Shown: piece after piece, positions 8,794-18,408 of the stretch | How positions within the stretch are numbered: position 1 is the first letter of the stretch | How the letters are laid out: every line of letters starts with the position of its first letter | Assembly: GCF_004339465.1 (NCBI RefSeq) | Contig: NZ_SMFY01000005.1 | Coordinates: forward strand, 217,315-281,314 | Direction: 5' to 3' | DNA: 64,000 bases | Source of the DNA: Ancylobacter aquaticus | GTDB taxonomy: Bacteria; Pseudomonadota; Alphaproteobacteria; Rhizobiales; Xanthobacteraceae | Translations under genes and position numbers: made by a program | The notes under the pieces: model-generated | The model's input: the letters and a program-made list of their open reading frames with translations, nothing else | Told to the model about the DNA's origin: nothing | The model's database searches: none

Positions 8794-10735
8794 TCTGCTG
8801 CTTGAACTCGTCGGCGAGCGAGGCGATCTCCTCGATCGCTGCCGCGAGATCGTCGGCGCCCTGCGCCTGCTGCGAGGATGCCGTCGCCGCCTGCCGCGAT
8901 GCCGCGCTGGCCTCTTCCGCCGCCGCCGCGATCTGCCGTGCGGCTTCGGCGGATTGTCCCGCAGCGCCCAGGATCGCCTGCGCTCCCTGGAGGATGGTCT
9001 TGTTCGCCGCGCTCATGACGGAGACGTCGGCATCGAGCTTTTCGAGCGAGCCGACGATGGTGCGGTTGGCCTGCACCTCGGCTTCGGCGGTGAGGATGGT
9101 CTGCTCGCAATCGCGGCGCAGCGAGCCGATCTGCTCCAGGATGGCGCGCACCGTGTCCTTGATGCGGTCCACGCTCTCGGACGAATCGCGCGCGAGGCTG
9201 CGTATGTCGCCCGACACCAGCGCGAAGCCCCGCCCGGCGTCGCCGGCGCGCGCGGCCTCCACCGAGCCGCTCACCGCCAGCATGGTGGTCTGGATCGCCA
9301 CGAGGGCAATTTTGTCGACGATCTTCTCGATGCGCCGGCCCATTGTCTCCAGCTGCAACACCGTGGCGAAGCTCGCCTGCGTGCGCGTCAGGGCGGTGCC
9401 GACGCCTTCCATCAGCTGCTCGATGGAGGCCCGGCTCTGCTTCAGCACGGCTTCGATGGCGGCGACGCGATCATTGGCGGTGCTCGCATTTTCTTGCGCG
9501 ATCAAGGCGCTGGATTCGATCTGGGTCAAAGCGGCGGAGGTCTGCTGCGTCGCCGCCGCCTGCTGCTGGGCGCCGCGGTCGATCTGCGCGACCGCCGCCA
9601 TGATCTGCGCGGCAGCGCTCGACAGTTCCTGGATGGTGGCGGAGAGCTCCTCGGCGGTGCTTGCGATCTGCTCGACTTCGGAACTCCCGGCATCGCTGTT
9701 GCGCAGGGCGTCGGTCACGCGCGCCAGAGCATGCGCGGCGACCTGTCCCTGTTCGAGCGACTCGGCCTGCTGCTGGATGGCGGACTGCGCCTCGCCAGCG
9801 GCGGCCGCCTGTTCTTCGGCGGCGGAAGCCACCTGTTCGGCGCCGCGCTGCGCTTCCACAGAGGCGCTCTCGGCCTCCATGGCGGCCGTGAGGATTTCGT
9901 CGCTGCCCTCCGTGAGGCGGACCATGTCGGTACGCATGGTCTCGAGCCCGCCAACGACCTCGGCACCGAAGCGTGCCTGCGCCTGGGCGAGCTCGGAGGC
10001 TTCCTTGATCGCGTCAGCCACGGTGCGGACCTCAACCTGGACTGTGTCGGCGAGACCCTGGACTTCGGTGGCGCTCTTTTCTGAGGCCTCGGCCAAAGCC
10101 CGGACCTCTTCGGCAACCACAGCAAAACCGCGTCCATGGTCGCCGGCGCGCGCAGCCTCGATGGCGGCGTTGAGCGCAAGAAGGTTGGTCTGGTCGGAGA
10201 TTTTGCCGACGGTCTGCGTGATTTCGCCAATATCGCGAGCCCGGCGCTCCAGCTCGCCAATCATGACGACCGACGCCTGCTGGCGCTCGGCATTGCGCTC
10301 GATTGATCTGATCGACGCAGTGATCTGGATCGCGGTCTCCGCCACGACGATCTGCACCGCCTCGGTGCGTCGCCGCGCGGCATCCGCCTGCGAGCGGGCG
10401 ATCACCAGATTGGCACCGACGGCTTGGATGGCCGCCAGCTGTTCCTGCGCTCCACCCGCCGCTTCTTCAGCTCCGGCGGCGATCTGCTCCATAGAGCGGC
10501 GCAGCTCTTCCGCCGCAGCGGACGCCTCGACCAATCCGCCTGCCAGTTCTTCCGTGGCGGCGGCTAGCCGTTCAGAGGCCTTGTCATTGCGCGAGACCGT
10601 GCGTTTGGCGCGAGGAGCTGCCACCGTTTTCGTAATAGCCGGAGGCGACACGATCGCGCCGTGCTTGTCAGCACCGGCAGTAATTTTGGACGATTTTACC
10701 AGCGCCATCATACTCTCAGAACGTGTTTCGAGCAT
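8786..10735 (-). CDS. Soluble methyl-accepting chemotaxis protein with two signalling tips
   Basis: The 649 residues are almost entirely alpha-helical coiled coil, with no transmembrane segment and no recognisable ligand domain. A canonical signalling tip lies near residue 188 ([18 protein letters not shown], then [16 protein letters not shown]). A second, diverged tip lies near residue 488 ([16 protein letters not shown], then [17 protein letters not shown]). Each is flanked by about 150 residues of heptads on both sides, so the protein looks like two tandem receptor hairpins. It is the first gene of the operon. Two ATGs at 10711 and 10708, just after GAGAG, are alternative starts. It should feed the CheA encoded downstream from the cytoplasm. 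Confidence 0.88.
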   Translation of the reverse strand: MLETRSESMMALVKSSKITAGADKHGAIVSPPAITKTVAAPRAKRTVSRNDKASERLAAATEELAGGLVEASAAAEELRRSMEQIAAGAEEAAGGAQEQLAAIQAVGANLVIARSQADAARRRTEAVQIVVAETAIQITASIRSIERNAERQQASVVMIGELERRARDIGEITQTVGKISDQTNLLALNAAIEAARAGDHGRGFAVVAEEVRALAEASEKSATEVQGLADTVQVEVRTVADAIKEASELAQAQARFGAEVVGGLETMRTDMVRLTEGSDEILTAAMEAESASVEAQRGAEQVASAAEEQAAAAGEAQSAIQQQAESLEQGQVAAHALARVTDALRNSDAGSSEVEQIASTAEELSATIQELSSAAAQIMAAVAQIDRGAQQQAAATQQTSAALTQIESSALIAQENASTANDRVAAIEAVLKQSRASIEQLMEGVGTALTRTQASFATVLQLETMGRRIEKIVDKIALVAIQTTMLAVSGSVEAARAGDAGRGFALVSGDIRSLARDSSESVDRIKDTVRAILEQIGSLRRDCEQTILTAEAEVQANRTIVGSLEKLDADVSVMSAANKTILQGAQAILGAAGQSAEAARQIAAAAEEASAASRQAATASSQQAQGADDLAAAIEEIASLADEFKQQNG

Positions 10736-10821
10736 TTATAGAAGCACTCTGCGCCGGGCAGCCGACGGGCGCAACAAGCCGGTGACCGCGAAGCTGTGTG
10801 TCTGATTGCAAATGGTTACTG

Positions 10822-10851
10822 CAAAAAAAGTCAGCTTGCCGCGAGCAAGCT
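10822..10851 (-). terminator. Probable rho-independent terminator
   Basis: On the minus strand a stem of AGCTTGC pairs with GCAAGCT around a 5-base loop (10833-10851) and is followed two bases later by a C and a run of seven T. It lies about 220 bases downstream of the GFA-family gene and about 90 bases upstream of the receptor gene. It would insulate the chemotaxis operon from transcripts arriving from the right. Confidence 0.6.
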
Positions 10852-11074
10852 CGATGTGGCCAGCAGAGCTCTCTCCGCCGCACCTAGCAGGCTGGGGAAT
10901 TGGGCGAAAGGTAGACGGAATGACGGCAGACAATCGCCGAGCCGATGGCCTTAAAGCAGATCTTGAAAACGTTCCGCATCGGGTTAGTCCTTGCCCTCGA
11001 CATTCATCGGCGATATGTCCGATTCTCGCTTGACGCACCCAATAGCGGACAGTCTGCCGCCGGCCCCCGGCCGG

Positions 11075-11500
11075 TCAGCTTGCCGGAATGAAGCGCAGCG
11101 TGCCGGCCCGGCGGGTCGGCTTTCCGGTGTCGCTGGTGTGGTTGATGCCGTCCATGACCGGCACCTCGGGAAAATCGAACGGGCTTACGCCGTCGAGGCA
11201 GGCGACGTTGACGGCGTACAGGCGCTGGTCGGACCGGCGCTGATGGTGGGTGTAGATCCCGCAGCGGGAACAGAAGAAGTGCTGCGCGGCACCGGTATGG
11301 AAACGGTAGCTGGTCAGTACCTCTTCCCCCTGCAAAATGTCGATTCCACCTATTTCAGCGATAACCACCACCGCGCCGCGCATGCGGCAGTAGAAGCAGG
11401 TACAGCGCCGGATCGAGTTGAGACCCTCGCTGAGCGCCACGGTGAAGCGCACCGCCCCACAATGGCACTGGCCAGATCGCATGTTCATGTCGCTTGCCAT
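11075..11500 (-). CDS. GFA-family (CENP-V/GFA) zinc-binding protein
   Basis: A protein of about 141 residues with the cysteine pattern of the glutathione-dependent formaldehyde-activating (GFA) family: GQCHCGAVRF near the N-terminus, CTCFYC, and FCSRCGIYTHHQ in the second half. These cysteines bind zinc in the characterised members. Most family members have no known substrate, so the name should not be read as proof of formaldehyde chemistry. An upstream ATG at 11530 is possible, but the ATG at 11500 follows AGGGA at good spacing. The gene follows the MFS transporter on the same strand with a short gap, so they may be co-transcribed. Confidence 0.82.
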   Translation of the reverse strand: MASDMNMRSGQCHCGAVRFTVALSEGLNSIRRCTCFYCRMRGAVVVIAEIGGIDILQGEEVLTSYRFHTGAAQHFFCSRCGIYTHHQRRSDQRLYAVNVACLDGVSPFDFPEVPVMDGINHTSDTGKPTRRAGTLRFIPAS

Positions 11501-11543
11501 GTCGTTCCCTGTCGATGTCTCACGCGGCATGGGCCTGTCCCGC

Positions 11544-12746
11544 TCACCGCCTAGCCAGCTTAGGCCCGAGGGCGAGGGCGAGCGGCAGATTGACGAGTGC
11601 CGCCACGGCGGTTCCCAGTGTCGCGATGACGGGGCCGGCCTGATCGCCTATCGCTCCGAACAGCAGCGGCGACAAGGCCCCCGAGCCGATGACGCCCGTA
11701 TAGAAAATGGCGAAGGCGCGCTCGGTGCGATCGGCCGGTGCCAGTTCGGGCACGGTGCCGTACAGCACCGAAGACGTGCCGTTCAGCGTCAGCCCGAGCA
11801 GCGGCAGGAGCACCAGCAGCGCCGCGAGCGGCAGGAAGGCGGCAAGCGCGATCATCAGCGCGGTGAGCCCCTCGGTACACAGGGTGACGCCGACAATGCC
11901 CCAGCGCTGGGCCAGCCAGCCGCAGGCCAGCTTGCCCGCCGCACCGCCCAGGAAGACCAGCGCGAGGGCTGTGCCGATGAGCGGCTGCGAGGCCCCTTTC
12001 AGCTGCAACAGGAAGGGCAGGAAGGTGAGGAAGCCCATGCGCACGCCGGTGTCGATCACGCCGATCGCCAGCAGAAGCGGAAAGCCGTTTCCGCCGCGCG
12101 GCGGCGCGGAACGCTGGACGGGAGGAGGTGGGGCGGGCGCGATCTTCGGCATGGAGATGGCGATGAGGCCGGCGACCACGATCCCCGCCAGCGCCAGCAG
12201 CCAGAGTGAGGGGCGCCACGGCGCGAACGACAGGCCGAGGGACAACGCGGCCGGAATGATGGCCTTGCCGAGGTCTCCGCTGAAATTATAGGTGCCGAGC
12301 GGCCCGCGCGCCGCCGATCCATAGGCGCGGGATACCGCGCTGGAGGCGATGGGATGCTGGACGCTGGAGCCGGCCCCGGCGAGGAACAGCGCCGCGCAGA
12401 GCCCCAGTGCACCGCCGCTGAAGCCGGCCAACCCATAGCCGGCCGCGGCGATCAGCGTGCCGAGGATCAGCACCGCTCGCCCGCCCATGTGATCGGCGAG
12501 CCAGCTCGCCGGCACCTGCAGCGCGGCCATGGCCCCGGCGTAGAGCCCGCGCAGCAGCGCGAGCGCGACATAGTCGAGCCCGAACTCGGCCCGCCAGACC
12601 GGAAGAAGCACATAGATCGCGTCGGTGTAGCCGTCATGCAGCGCATGGGCGAGGCCGGAGAGGACCAGCGTGCGCCGGCGCGTGTCCGGCGGGCAGGACG
12701 GCGCCGGCGACGCGGCGGAGCGGGGAAGTAAGGATGCTTTTGTCAC
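11544..12746 (-). CDS. MFS transporter (Fsr-like)
   Basis: About 400 residues with roughly 12 hydrophobic helices. The first helix has the HALHDGYTDAIYVLLP pattern resembling the fosmidomycin-resistance-type branch of MFS, and a proline-rich cytoplasmic loop (APAPPPPV) separates the two six-helix halves. It sits in the inner membrane and probably exports a small molecule; the substrate is not readable. The open frame begins with TTG at 12782, but the GTG at 12746 after GATGGG seems the better start. It is divergent from the LysR gene, the usual arrangement for a LysR-controlled efflux pump. Confidence 0.85.
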   Translation of the reverse strand: MTKASLLPRSAASPAPSCPPDTRRRTLVLSGLAHALHDGYTDAIYVLLPVWRAEFGLDYVALALLRGLYAGAMAALQVPASWLADHMGGRAVLILGTLIAAAGYGLAGFSGGALGLCAALFLAGAGSSVQHPIASSAVSRAYGSAARGPLGTYNFSGDLGKAIIPAALSLGLSFAPWRPSLWLLALAGIVVAGLIAISMPKIAPAPPPPVQRSAPPRGGNGFPLLLAIGVIDTGVRMGFLTFLPFLLQLKGASQPLIGTALALVFLGGAAGKLACGWLAQRWGIVGVTLCTEGLTALMIALAAFLPLAALLVLLPLLGLTLNGTSSVLYGTVPELAPADRTERAFAIFYTGVIGSGALSPLLFGAIGDQAGPVIATLGTAVAALVNLPLALALGPKLARR

Positions 12747-12819
12747 CCCATCGATATGCGACGGCTGGACGGCGGGCCGCAAACGACTAATTTCACCAGA
12801 TGATGTCAGATAAACTCAC

Positions 12820-13725
12820 ATGACAGCCCCCTCGAAGGAACGCCCATTGCCACCGCTCAACGCCGTGCGGGCATTCGAGGCGGCCGCTCGCCGGTTGAGC
12901 TTCAAGGACGCTGCGGCGGAACTCGGCGTCACCCATGGCGCGGTCAGCCGGCAGATAAGGCTGCTGGAGGAATGGCTCGGACCGCCGGCGCTGTTTCGCC
13001 GTCTGAGCCACGGTGTCGCCCTTACAATGGAGGGCCGGGCGCTACTCGCCGATATCCAGCCCGCGCTGGAGCGCATCGCGCGAGCGGCGTCGACCCATGG
13101 CGGCAGGCCCAGCGGCACGGTGGTCCTAAGGGTAAATGCGCTCGCCACCTTCAGCCTGCGCTGGCTGGTGCCGAAGCTCGGCCAGCTGCGCGAGGCGCAT
13201 CCCGACATTGAGGTCGAACTCACGACCGGCAGCGCGCCGGTGGACGGGCTGGCCGGTGAGTACGACCTGATCATTCGCGGCGGGCCGGATGCCTTTGACG
13301 GCTTCGAGGCGCGCCTGCTGTTGCCGGAGTGGCGGCTGCCCGCCTGCAGCCCGTCGCTGTTGCAGCGCCAGCCGCTGGACGAGGTGGGTGACCTCGCGCG
13401 GCACACGCTTTTGCAGGTCGCCAGCATGCCCCGGCTGTGGCGCGACTGGCTGGTGAAGGCCGGGCATGGCGCGCTCGAACCGGCAGCGACGCTGATGCTC
13501 GACCATTTCTACCTCTCGATCCAGGCGGCGGTGGACGGGCTGGGCGTGGCAATGGCGCCGTCCACCCTGATCGAGGATGATCTGCGCGCGGGGCGGCTGG
13601 TGACGCCCTTTCCGCAGATCTCGCTGCCGTCGCGCGGCTATTTCGCCTACACCCCGGTCGACTCGCCGCTGCGCGCCGCCAGCGAAAGGGTCTGCACGTG
13701 GATCGAGGGGGTGCCCGCACATTAG
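12820..13725 (+). CDS. LysR-family regulator (GcvA-like)
   Basis: A 301-residue LysR protein: N-terminal winged helix-turn-helix (LNAVRAFEAAARRLSFKDAA, then GVTHGAVSRQIRLLEE) and a substrate-binding domain from about residue 95. The LPPLNAVRAFEAAAR opening is typical of the GcvA-like subgroup. It starts about 70 bases from the divergent MFS gene, so it probably controls that gene and itself from the shared promoter region. The effector is unknown. Confidence 0.9.
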   Translation: MTAPSKERPLPPLNAVRAFEAAARRLSFKDAAAELGVTHGAVSRQIRLLEEWLGPPALFRRLSHGVALTMEGRALLADIQPALERIARAASTHGGRPSGTVVLRVNALATFSLRWLVPKLGQLREAHPDIEVELTTGSAPVDGLAGEYDLIIRGGPDAFDGFEARLLLPEWRLPACSPSLLQRQPLDEVGDLARHTLLQVASMPRLWRDWLVKAGHGALEPAATLMLDHFYLSIQAAVDGLGVAMAPSTLIEDDLRAGRLVTPFPQISLPSRGYFAYTPVDSPLRAASERVCTWIEGVPAH

Positions 13726-14186
13726 TGGCGGTGCGGGCTAGCCGCGACTGACAGTGGGTGGCGTAGGCTCTATCCACACCGCACCTCCGGCCGCCTTTGG
13801 GAACTGTTCTACCGGCACGGAGAGACGCACGGTGGAGGCCGAGGAAGTTATGTGAGCTGTCGTTGGTCAGCCCCGAGGAATGGCGATAGCCCCCTTGGTC
13901 GACAGGCCTAGAGTGCGCTCAACGGTCGATCTGGGGTGCAGCAACTTAAAAATGTGGGGTAAAATGCGGGTCGGCTAACAGGGCCTGTAAAAACTGTTTA
14001 AAATCAGCCGCTTATGGCGATAAAACGGCGGAGAGGGTGTCCGCCTAACTATCTCGCCTACACGCGACGGCATGCGCCAACTACCTAGCAAATACGGCTC
14101 TTTGTGGCTCTAACCGCGCCCTGGCGCGGCGCTAGATGCCAGCGAATGACAGTCGCGTGTTGGGGTGAATGTTGGGGTGGGGCGGC
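13726..14186 (+). other. Intergenic region before the integrase, probable island boundary
   Basis: No convincing gene. The region is less GC-rich than its surroundings around 13930-14090. It holds a short hairpin near 14031-14047 (GCGGA...TCCGC) and a 9-base direct repeat (GTTGGGGTG) just before the integrase start. It is the likely place for an attachment site, but no matching second copy was identified and no tRNA gene is seen. Confidence 0.35.
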
Positions 14187-15432
14187 ATGGCTCGCGAGAT
14201 GAACAGGCTTTCGGTGCGCGGCATCGCCGCCCTTAAGGAGCCGGGGCGTCATAGCGACGGTGGCGGCCTTTATCTCGTAGTCGACAAGTCGGGTGCAAAG
14301 CGGTGGGTGTTCCTGTTTCGCTGGCAAGGCAAGTTAAAGGAAATGGGCCTGGGGAGCGCTCTAGGCGTCTCGCTGGTGCAGGCGCGAGCCGCAGCCGCCA
14401 TAGCCCGCAACGTGGTGGCTACCGGACGCAACCCGATAGAAGAGCGCCGCTCGGCAACTCCGGCGGTGCCGACCTTTGCCGAGATGGCAGAAAGCGTTAT
14501 TGATGGCATTGCGCACGGGCTGCGGAATGCAAAGCATATTGCCCAATGGCGCATGACGCTTTCCGTTGAACGCGGCGACGATGGCGAATTGGTCGACAGT
14601 GGGTATTGCCAAGCACTCCGGGCTAAGCGCGTTTCAGAGGTGGAGACTGCCGACGTGCTCGCGGTGCTCCAGCCTATTTGGACCGTCAAGGCTGAAACTG
14701 CCGCCCCCGCGTGCGGGGTAGGATTGAGCGGGTGCTTGATGCGGCAAAAGCGAAGGGATACCGCGGCGGGGAGAATCCCGCCCGCTGGCGGGGTCACCTC
14801 GATTCATTGCTCGCCAAGCGTCACAAGCTCCAGCGTGGGCACCATGACGCGCTGCCCTATGCGGACATGCCGGCATTTATTGCCGAGCTGCGGAAACGCA
14901 AGGCGGTGGCGGCATTGATGCTGAGTTTGCGATCCTCTGTGCGAGCCGTACCGGCGAGGTGGTCGGCGCGAAATGGGGTGAGGTGGATCTGGGCGCTAAG
15001 GTTTGGACCGTGCCGGCGGAGCGCATGAAGGCCGGGAAAGAACATCGCGTTCCATTGACGCCGCGCGCGCTCGAAATCCTCGGCGCAGTTTCGGCTCTAA
15101 GGACCGAAGGGGAATATATCTTTCCGGGCGCTAAAAAGGGGAAGCCTCATTCCAATATGGCGATGCTCGCCCTGTTGCAGAGGCGAATGGATCGCCCAGG
15201 CATCACGGTGCATGGCTTTCGCTCTTCCTTCCGTGACTGGGCCGGCGAGCGCACCACATTCCCTCGCGAGATTGCCGAAGCGGCGCTGGCACATGTCGTT
15301 GGCGATGAGGTCGAGCGCGCGTACCGTCGCGGCGACGCGCTTGAGAAGCGGCGGAAGCTCATGGATGCCTGGGCTAAGTTCATTGGCGCGATGCCGGCGG
15401 CGAACGTCGTTGCCTTGGTCAGAAAAGCCTGA
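14187..15432 (+). pseudogene. Tyrosine integrase broken by two frameshifts
   Basis: Three consecutive frames together encode one integrase of the P4-like type. The N-terminal arm-binding part (RLSVRGIAALKEPGRHSDGG) is in the first frame to about 14705. The core-binding part (RVRGRIERVLDAAKAKGYRG) is in the second to about 14925. The catalytic domain is in the third, with the first Arg in ASRTGEV, HGFRSSFRDW and a C-terminal AYRRGD carrying the Tyr nucleophile. Both junctions need the same one-base change, as expected of single-base deletions. At the second, LMLEFAIL is restored by adding one G. The active-site residues are intact, so the breakage may be recent or a sequencing error. It marks the left end of the accessory region. 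Confidence 0.85.
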
Positions 15433-15521
15433 CGACGGCCTCTGAAGCTGATGCATTTCCCAACGACCGGCGTATGCTTTGATCCCGAGGAAGAGCTATC
15501 CTCGAAAGGTGGAGAAGGCCA

Positions 15522-15839
15522 ATGAACAGAAGGTCTTTCTTACTCGGGCTATGCGGGGCGGCGACGACCGTGGCCGGGATAGCCGCACTTATCCCGATGA
15601 TATCAACTCCCGCCGCAGCAACTCCGCTAGATGCCCTGAAGAGCGCCGCGCCTCCCAAAGAGTCGGGCCTGGAGGGGGCGTATGGCGTAGCTCCGGATGG
15701 CACCCCAGCCGACAGCACATACTGGGTATGGAGAAACGGACGACGCTATTGGGTGGCTCCCCGCCGCCGCCGTCGTCGTCGCGTCTGTCGCCGCGTGAGG
15801 GTAAGAGGCGGCTGGCGGAGGCACTGCTGGTACCAGTAG
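15522..15839 (+). CDS. Small exported basic protein with twin-arginine-like leader
   Basis: A 105-residue protein with an N-terminal MNRRSFLLG followed by a hydrophobic stretch and an alanine-rich cleavage region (ISTPAAAT). This is a Tat-type or Sec-type signal peptide. The mature part is short and ends in a very arginine-rich tail (YWVAPRRRRRRRVCRRV) with aromatic residues. Similar arginine-rich exported proteins are common and uncharacterised in Hyphomicrobiales. A strong ribosome site (GGTGGAGAAGG) precedes the ATG. The tail could bind polyanions at the cell envelope; that is inference. Confidence 0.7.
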   Translation: MNRRSFLLGLCGAATTVAGIAALIPMISTPAAATPLDALKSAAPPKESGLEGAYGVAPDGTPADSTYWVWRNGRRYWVAPRRRRRRRVCRRVRVRGGWRRHCWYQ

Positions 15840-15921
15840 CGGCGACAGAGAAGATGGTGACGCCGACCATTCTCACAAGCGGTGCGGCACACCTCGCATG
15901 AGTGGACCATCTGGGGCGAGC

Positions 15922-16740
15922 ATGAAGCAGCGTTTTATCGAAGAGTTCTCCGCGCGCCATGGCCTCAGTACCGGTGCAGCGGAAAGCCTGGTGCTTGCGG
16001 TATCGGCAGGCAACGGAACAATGGCGCAGTTTAGCCATCCCGAGCTTGGCGGCATGGGGCAGTGGGCTCGCGGCGGCATGATCATGATCGGGGACATGTT
16101 CAACCAAGGTCTGAAGTACCGAATCGACGCGCTGTGCACGGAGATTTCCGCCGCGCTGATGGAGAACCCCGCGCTGACGGCCGAGATACGGACGCACGGA
16201 TCTAGCGGCAGTCTTTCCGGGAGGGGATCTGGGTGGCCCAAGGAATTCGGCCACCCGAGCTCCTCAGGCGCGCAAAACGACCTGAGTTATGCCTTCTTCC
16301 CGAGTGCGCGGCGCCTGGTGATCGAGAAAGCTGGTGCTCAAGCTATCTATGATACCGGCGAGCACGTGATTGCCGGCGTATCGCAGCAGCAGGGGAGCGA
16401 CCAGTCTCTGAGCTTCTCCAGCCAATTCGGATCGGTGAGGCTTGCCGACTTGGTCCGGATTGATGGCGCCGGGCAAGATACCGGCATAATAGGCGACGGG
16501 TCGTGGAATGAGAGCCCGAGCAACAGCCCGCCGACGCAATGGGCGGACCTTGTGCCCGCTTCCGAGCAATCCTTCGTCCCTGTTGCGAACTCAGCCATCC
16601 CGGCTTCCGCCGACGACGGAGCGCGTAGCTCCGACGATATCTTCACGATGATTGAGCGCCTTGCCGAGCTGCACTCAAAGGGCATTCTGTCGGATGAGGA
16701 GTTCGCTGCTAAAAAGATTGAGCTGCTCACCCGGCTCTGA
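15922..16740 (+). CDS. SHOCT-domain protein
   Basis: A protein of about 272 residues, soluble and without a signal peptide. The last 33 residues form a SHOCT (short C-terminal) domain: IERLAELHSKGILSDEEF and AAKKIELLTRL. The N-terminal half has a glycine- and methionine-rich segment (HPELGGMGQWARGGMIMIGD), followed by a low-complexity Ser/Gly/Pro linker. SHOCT domains are thought to mediate oligomerisation; overall function is unknown. An upstream ATG at 15898 is possible, but the ATG at 15922 has a better purine-rich upstream stretch. It stands alone, convergent with the next gene. Confidence 0.75.
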   Translation: MKQRFIEEFSARHGLSTGAAESLVLAVSAGNGTMAQFSHPELGGMGQWARGGMIMIGDMFNQGLKYRIDALCTEISAALMENPALTAEIRTHGSSGSLSGRGSGWPKEFGHPSSSGAQNDLSYAFFPSARRLVIEKAGAQAIYDTGEHVIAGVSQQQGSDQSLSFSSQFGSVRLADLVRIDGAGQDTGIIGDGSWNESPSNSPPTQWADLVPASEQSFVPVANSAIPASADDGARSSDDIFTMIERLAELHSKGILSDEEFAAKKIELLTRL

Positions 16741-16826
16741 TCTAGGCGGCCGTACGCGCTCCACGGTGCCAGCGTTCCGCCACGGGGCCAGGCCACTGCC
16801 GCAGCCTCCGTCTCAGGATCACGGCG

Positions 16827-17129
16827 TTAATGCTTCGGCTTGATGTCCGCCCCGATGTCAATCTCTCCGCTCGGGGCTTCTCGGAAGCTGGCAAGGCCGG
16901 CGACCTCCACCACGCTTCGGAACTCGTCAAGCGCGTCCTGATCCGTGGCAAACAGATCCTCCCAAACCGTGGAGGCATCATCGCTGTCGATAACCTCCAG
17001 GGCCCAGCCATCGGTGCTGCCGACGATGCGATAAATTGCAATTTCGACCGTCTCGCCGGTCTCGTCCGACACGCTACCGCTGAGCGGCGAATATTCGATT
17101 TCCGGGAGGTCTTCCTCGGTCACGCGCAT
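16827..17129 (-). CDS. Conserved small acidic protein, unknown function
   Basis: A 100-residue acidic protein without signal peptide or membrane segment. Its pattern (EYSPLSGSVSDETGETVEIA, STVWEDLFATDQDALDEF) resembles a conserved hypothetical family that I associate with Hyphomicrobiales. A beta-rich first half and helical second half are likely. Nothing in the sequence indicates a reaction. It is convergent with the SHOCT gene. Confidence 0.65.
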   Translation of the reverse strand: MRVTEEDLPEIEYSPLSGSVSDETGETVEIAIYRIVGSTDGWALEVIDSDDASTVWEDLFATDQDALDEFRSVVEVAGLASFREAPSGEIDIGADIKPKH

Positions 17130-17465
17130 TCCTCAATCTGATGCCGGGGTCCGTTTTCGTTTGCATCGTCATTATCAGACCGGCAGCGTTAATCTGTTTT
17201 GGTTCCTGGTTATCGGCGTCGCTGCTGATTTGCAGCCGCTCGATTCGTCGCCATTGAGTGACAGACGGTGGAATTTGGCAACCTCCTGAGGGTGACTTCC
17301 GGTAGCGCTATCTGTCATGCCGTATGCACGACCCCAGAGCATCCATGCGCGTTGTGCTGTTGTGGGATGGGAGGGTCACATGGGCCACGCGCGGCACGCT
17401 CGCTGCCAAGGCTGGTATAAGTTGGCCAAATCGCCGAGGTCGGGTCCGGCGAAATAGGAGCACTC
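17130..17465 (+). other. Intergenic stretch
   Basis: I see no supported gene here. The end nearest 17466 carries the ribosome site of the SANT-like gene (AGGAG at about 17454-17458). No EcfG-type promoter was found. Confidence 0.5.
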
Positions 17466-17645
17466 ATGGCCGAACGATTTGAACGGCACCGTCAGCCCTG
17501 GACCTATGAGGAGTTGGAAAAGCTGAAGCCTCTAGCCAAGAAGGGTATGGCGCTCAGGGCGATTTCAAAAACGATGACGCGTAGCGAAGAATCCATCAAG
17601 CACCGCGCGAAGCTCGACGGCATAGGCATCGCCAAGCTCCGGTGA
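17466..17645 (+). CDS. Small SANT/Myb-like helix-turn-helix protein
   Basis: A 59-residue ORF starting at an ATG after AGGAG at seven-base spacing. It reads WTYEELEKLKPLAKKGMALR followed by AISKTMTRSEESIKHRAK, which fits a trihelical SANT/Myb-like or GcrA-like DNA-binding fold, with a Trp near the start and a basic recognition helix. Such mini-proteins are common in alphaproteobacterial accessory regions. Neighbours do not suggest a target. The gene is easily missed because it is under 60 residues. Confidence 0.7.
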   Translation: MAERFERHRQPWTYEELEKLKPLAKKGMALRAISKTMTRSEESIKHRAKLDGIGIAKLR

Positions 17646-18043
17646 ATTCTGCGACGGGATCAGCCAAGCTGGACGTCGTCCACCATCTTCGCCTGCGGTC
17701 GCAACAGGTCGCTAGCTTCCAGATGCCGTTGGGCGACGTGATCTGATGGACGTCTGCGCAGACGACGGTGGCCTTGTACGCCTTGCCGGGGCGGCACTTG
17801 TTCCAAAATCGATGGCCTCACGTGCAGGCGCACGACGCGAGGCCGGCATTCATCGGCGGACTTGCGCACGCACTTCCAGCGCGAGCGCGTACTGCTCTCG
17901 AAACGGCTCGTGCTGGGAGGAACACCCCGCCACGGCATCGCCTCCTCAGAGAAGGCTGTGGGGCGCTCCAGATAGAATCCTCCGTCCGTCACATCACCAG
18001 CGGAGGACGTGCTAATGCAGGGCATGGGGTCGACCAGATTTCT
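17646..18043 (+). other. Stretch without a recognised gene
   Basis: Several short frames are open on both strands, but none has a good start, ribosome site or recognisable protein pattern. It may be a remnant of a decayed element. Confidence 0.4.
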
Positions 18044-18068
18044 GGAACGGATTCGAATAACATCCGTT
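18044..18068 (+). promoter_or_regulatory. EcfG-type general-stress promoter
   Basis: GGAAC at 18044-18048, a 16-base spacer and CGTT at 18065-18068 match the alphaproteobacterial EcfG consensus exactly. It lies 25 bases before the start of the small exported protein at 18093. Confidence 0.7.
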
Positions 18069-18092
18069 GACCCCCGTCATCGGGATCATGCC

Positions 18093-18305
18093 ATGCGCTC
18101 ACGGCTCTACATTGTTGGCGGATCGGCGGCTCTTGTCGCCTGCCTGACAATTGCGATTCACATCGCCAATGCCAAAGGCGATCCGGCCGTGACGGTCCAG
18201 ATCGATGCCCCCGAAGGATACGAAACCTGCTTTATGAAGAGGACGTTGGTCTTCGCTTCGTCCACGCCCCGACTGGAAATGGTTCGGCGCTGCAAACGCG
18301 ATTGA
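18093..18305 (+). CDS. Small exported protein, unknown function
   Basis: A 70-residue protein starting MRSRLYIVGGSAALVACLTI with a clear signal peptide or anchor and an alanine-rich cleavage area (HIANAKG). The mature part is about 45 residues with two cysteines (YETCFMKR and RRCKRD) that could form one disulphide. A longer in-frame reading starts at 18009, but it would include the EcfG promoter; the ATG at 18093 lies just downstream of that promoter and gives a normal signal peptide. It is probably stress-induced. Confidence 0.65.
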   Translation: MRSRLYIVGGSAALVACLTIAIHIANAKGDPAVTVQIDAPEGYETCFMKRTLVFASSTPRLEMVRRCKRD

Positions 18306-18408
18306 AGGCGGTCTGCCGTGCCGGAGAAGTGACGGCCGCTGCGTGGCGCCCTCACCCCAGCGCCGGGCGCCGCCCCCGATCAAGAGAGCGGGCCCCTCCG
18401 GTCGCGGA

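Noticed and set aside
10736..11038. 100-codon minus frame upstream of the receptor gene
   Set aside because: It covers the terminator hairpin and promoter area and has no protein pattern or ribosome site.
14025..14050. Possible tRNA 3' end as integrase attachment site (GGCGGAGAGGGTG)
   Set aside because: Only a short match to a common tRNA end; no tRNA and no second copy could be identified.
15479..15901. 140-codon frame overlapping the small exported basic protein
   Set aside because: The overlapping frame has a Tat-like leader and strong ribosome site; this one has neither.
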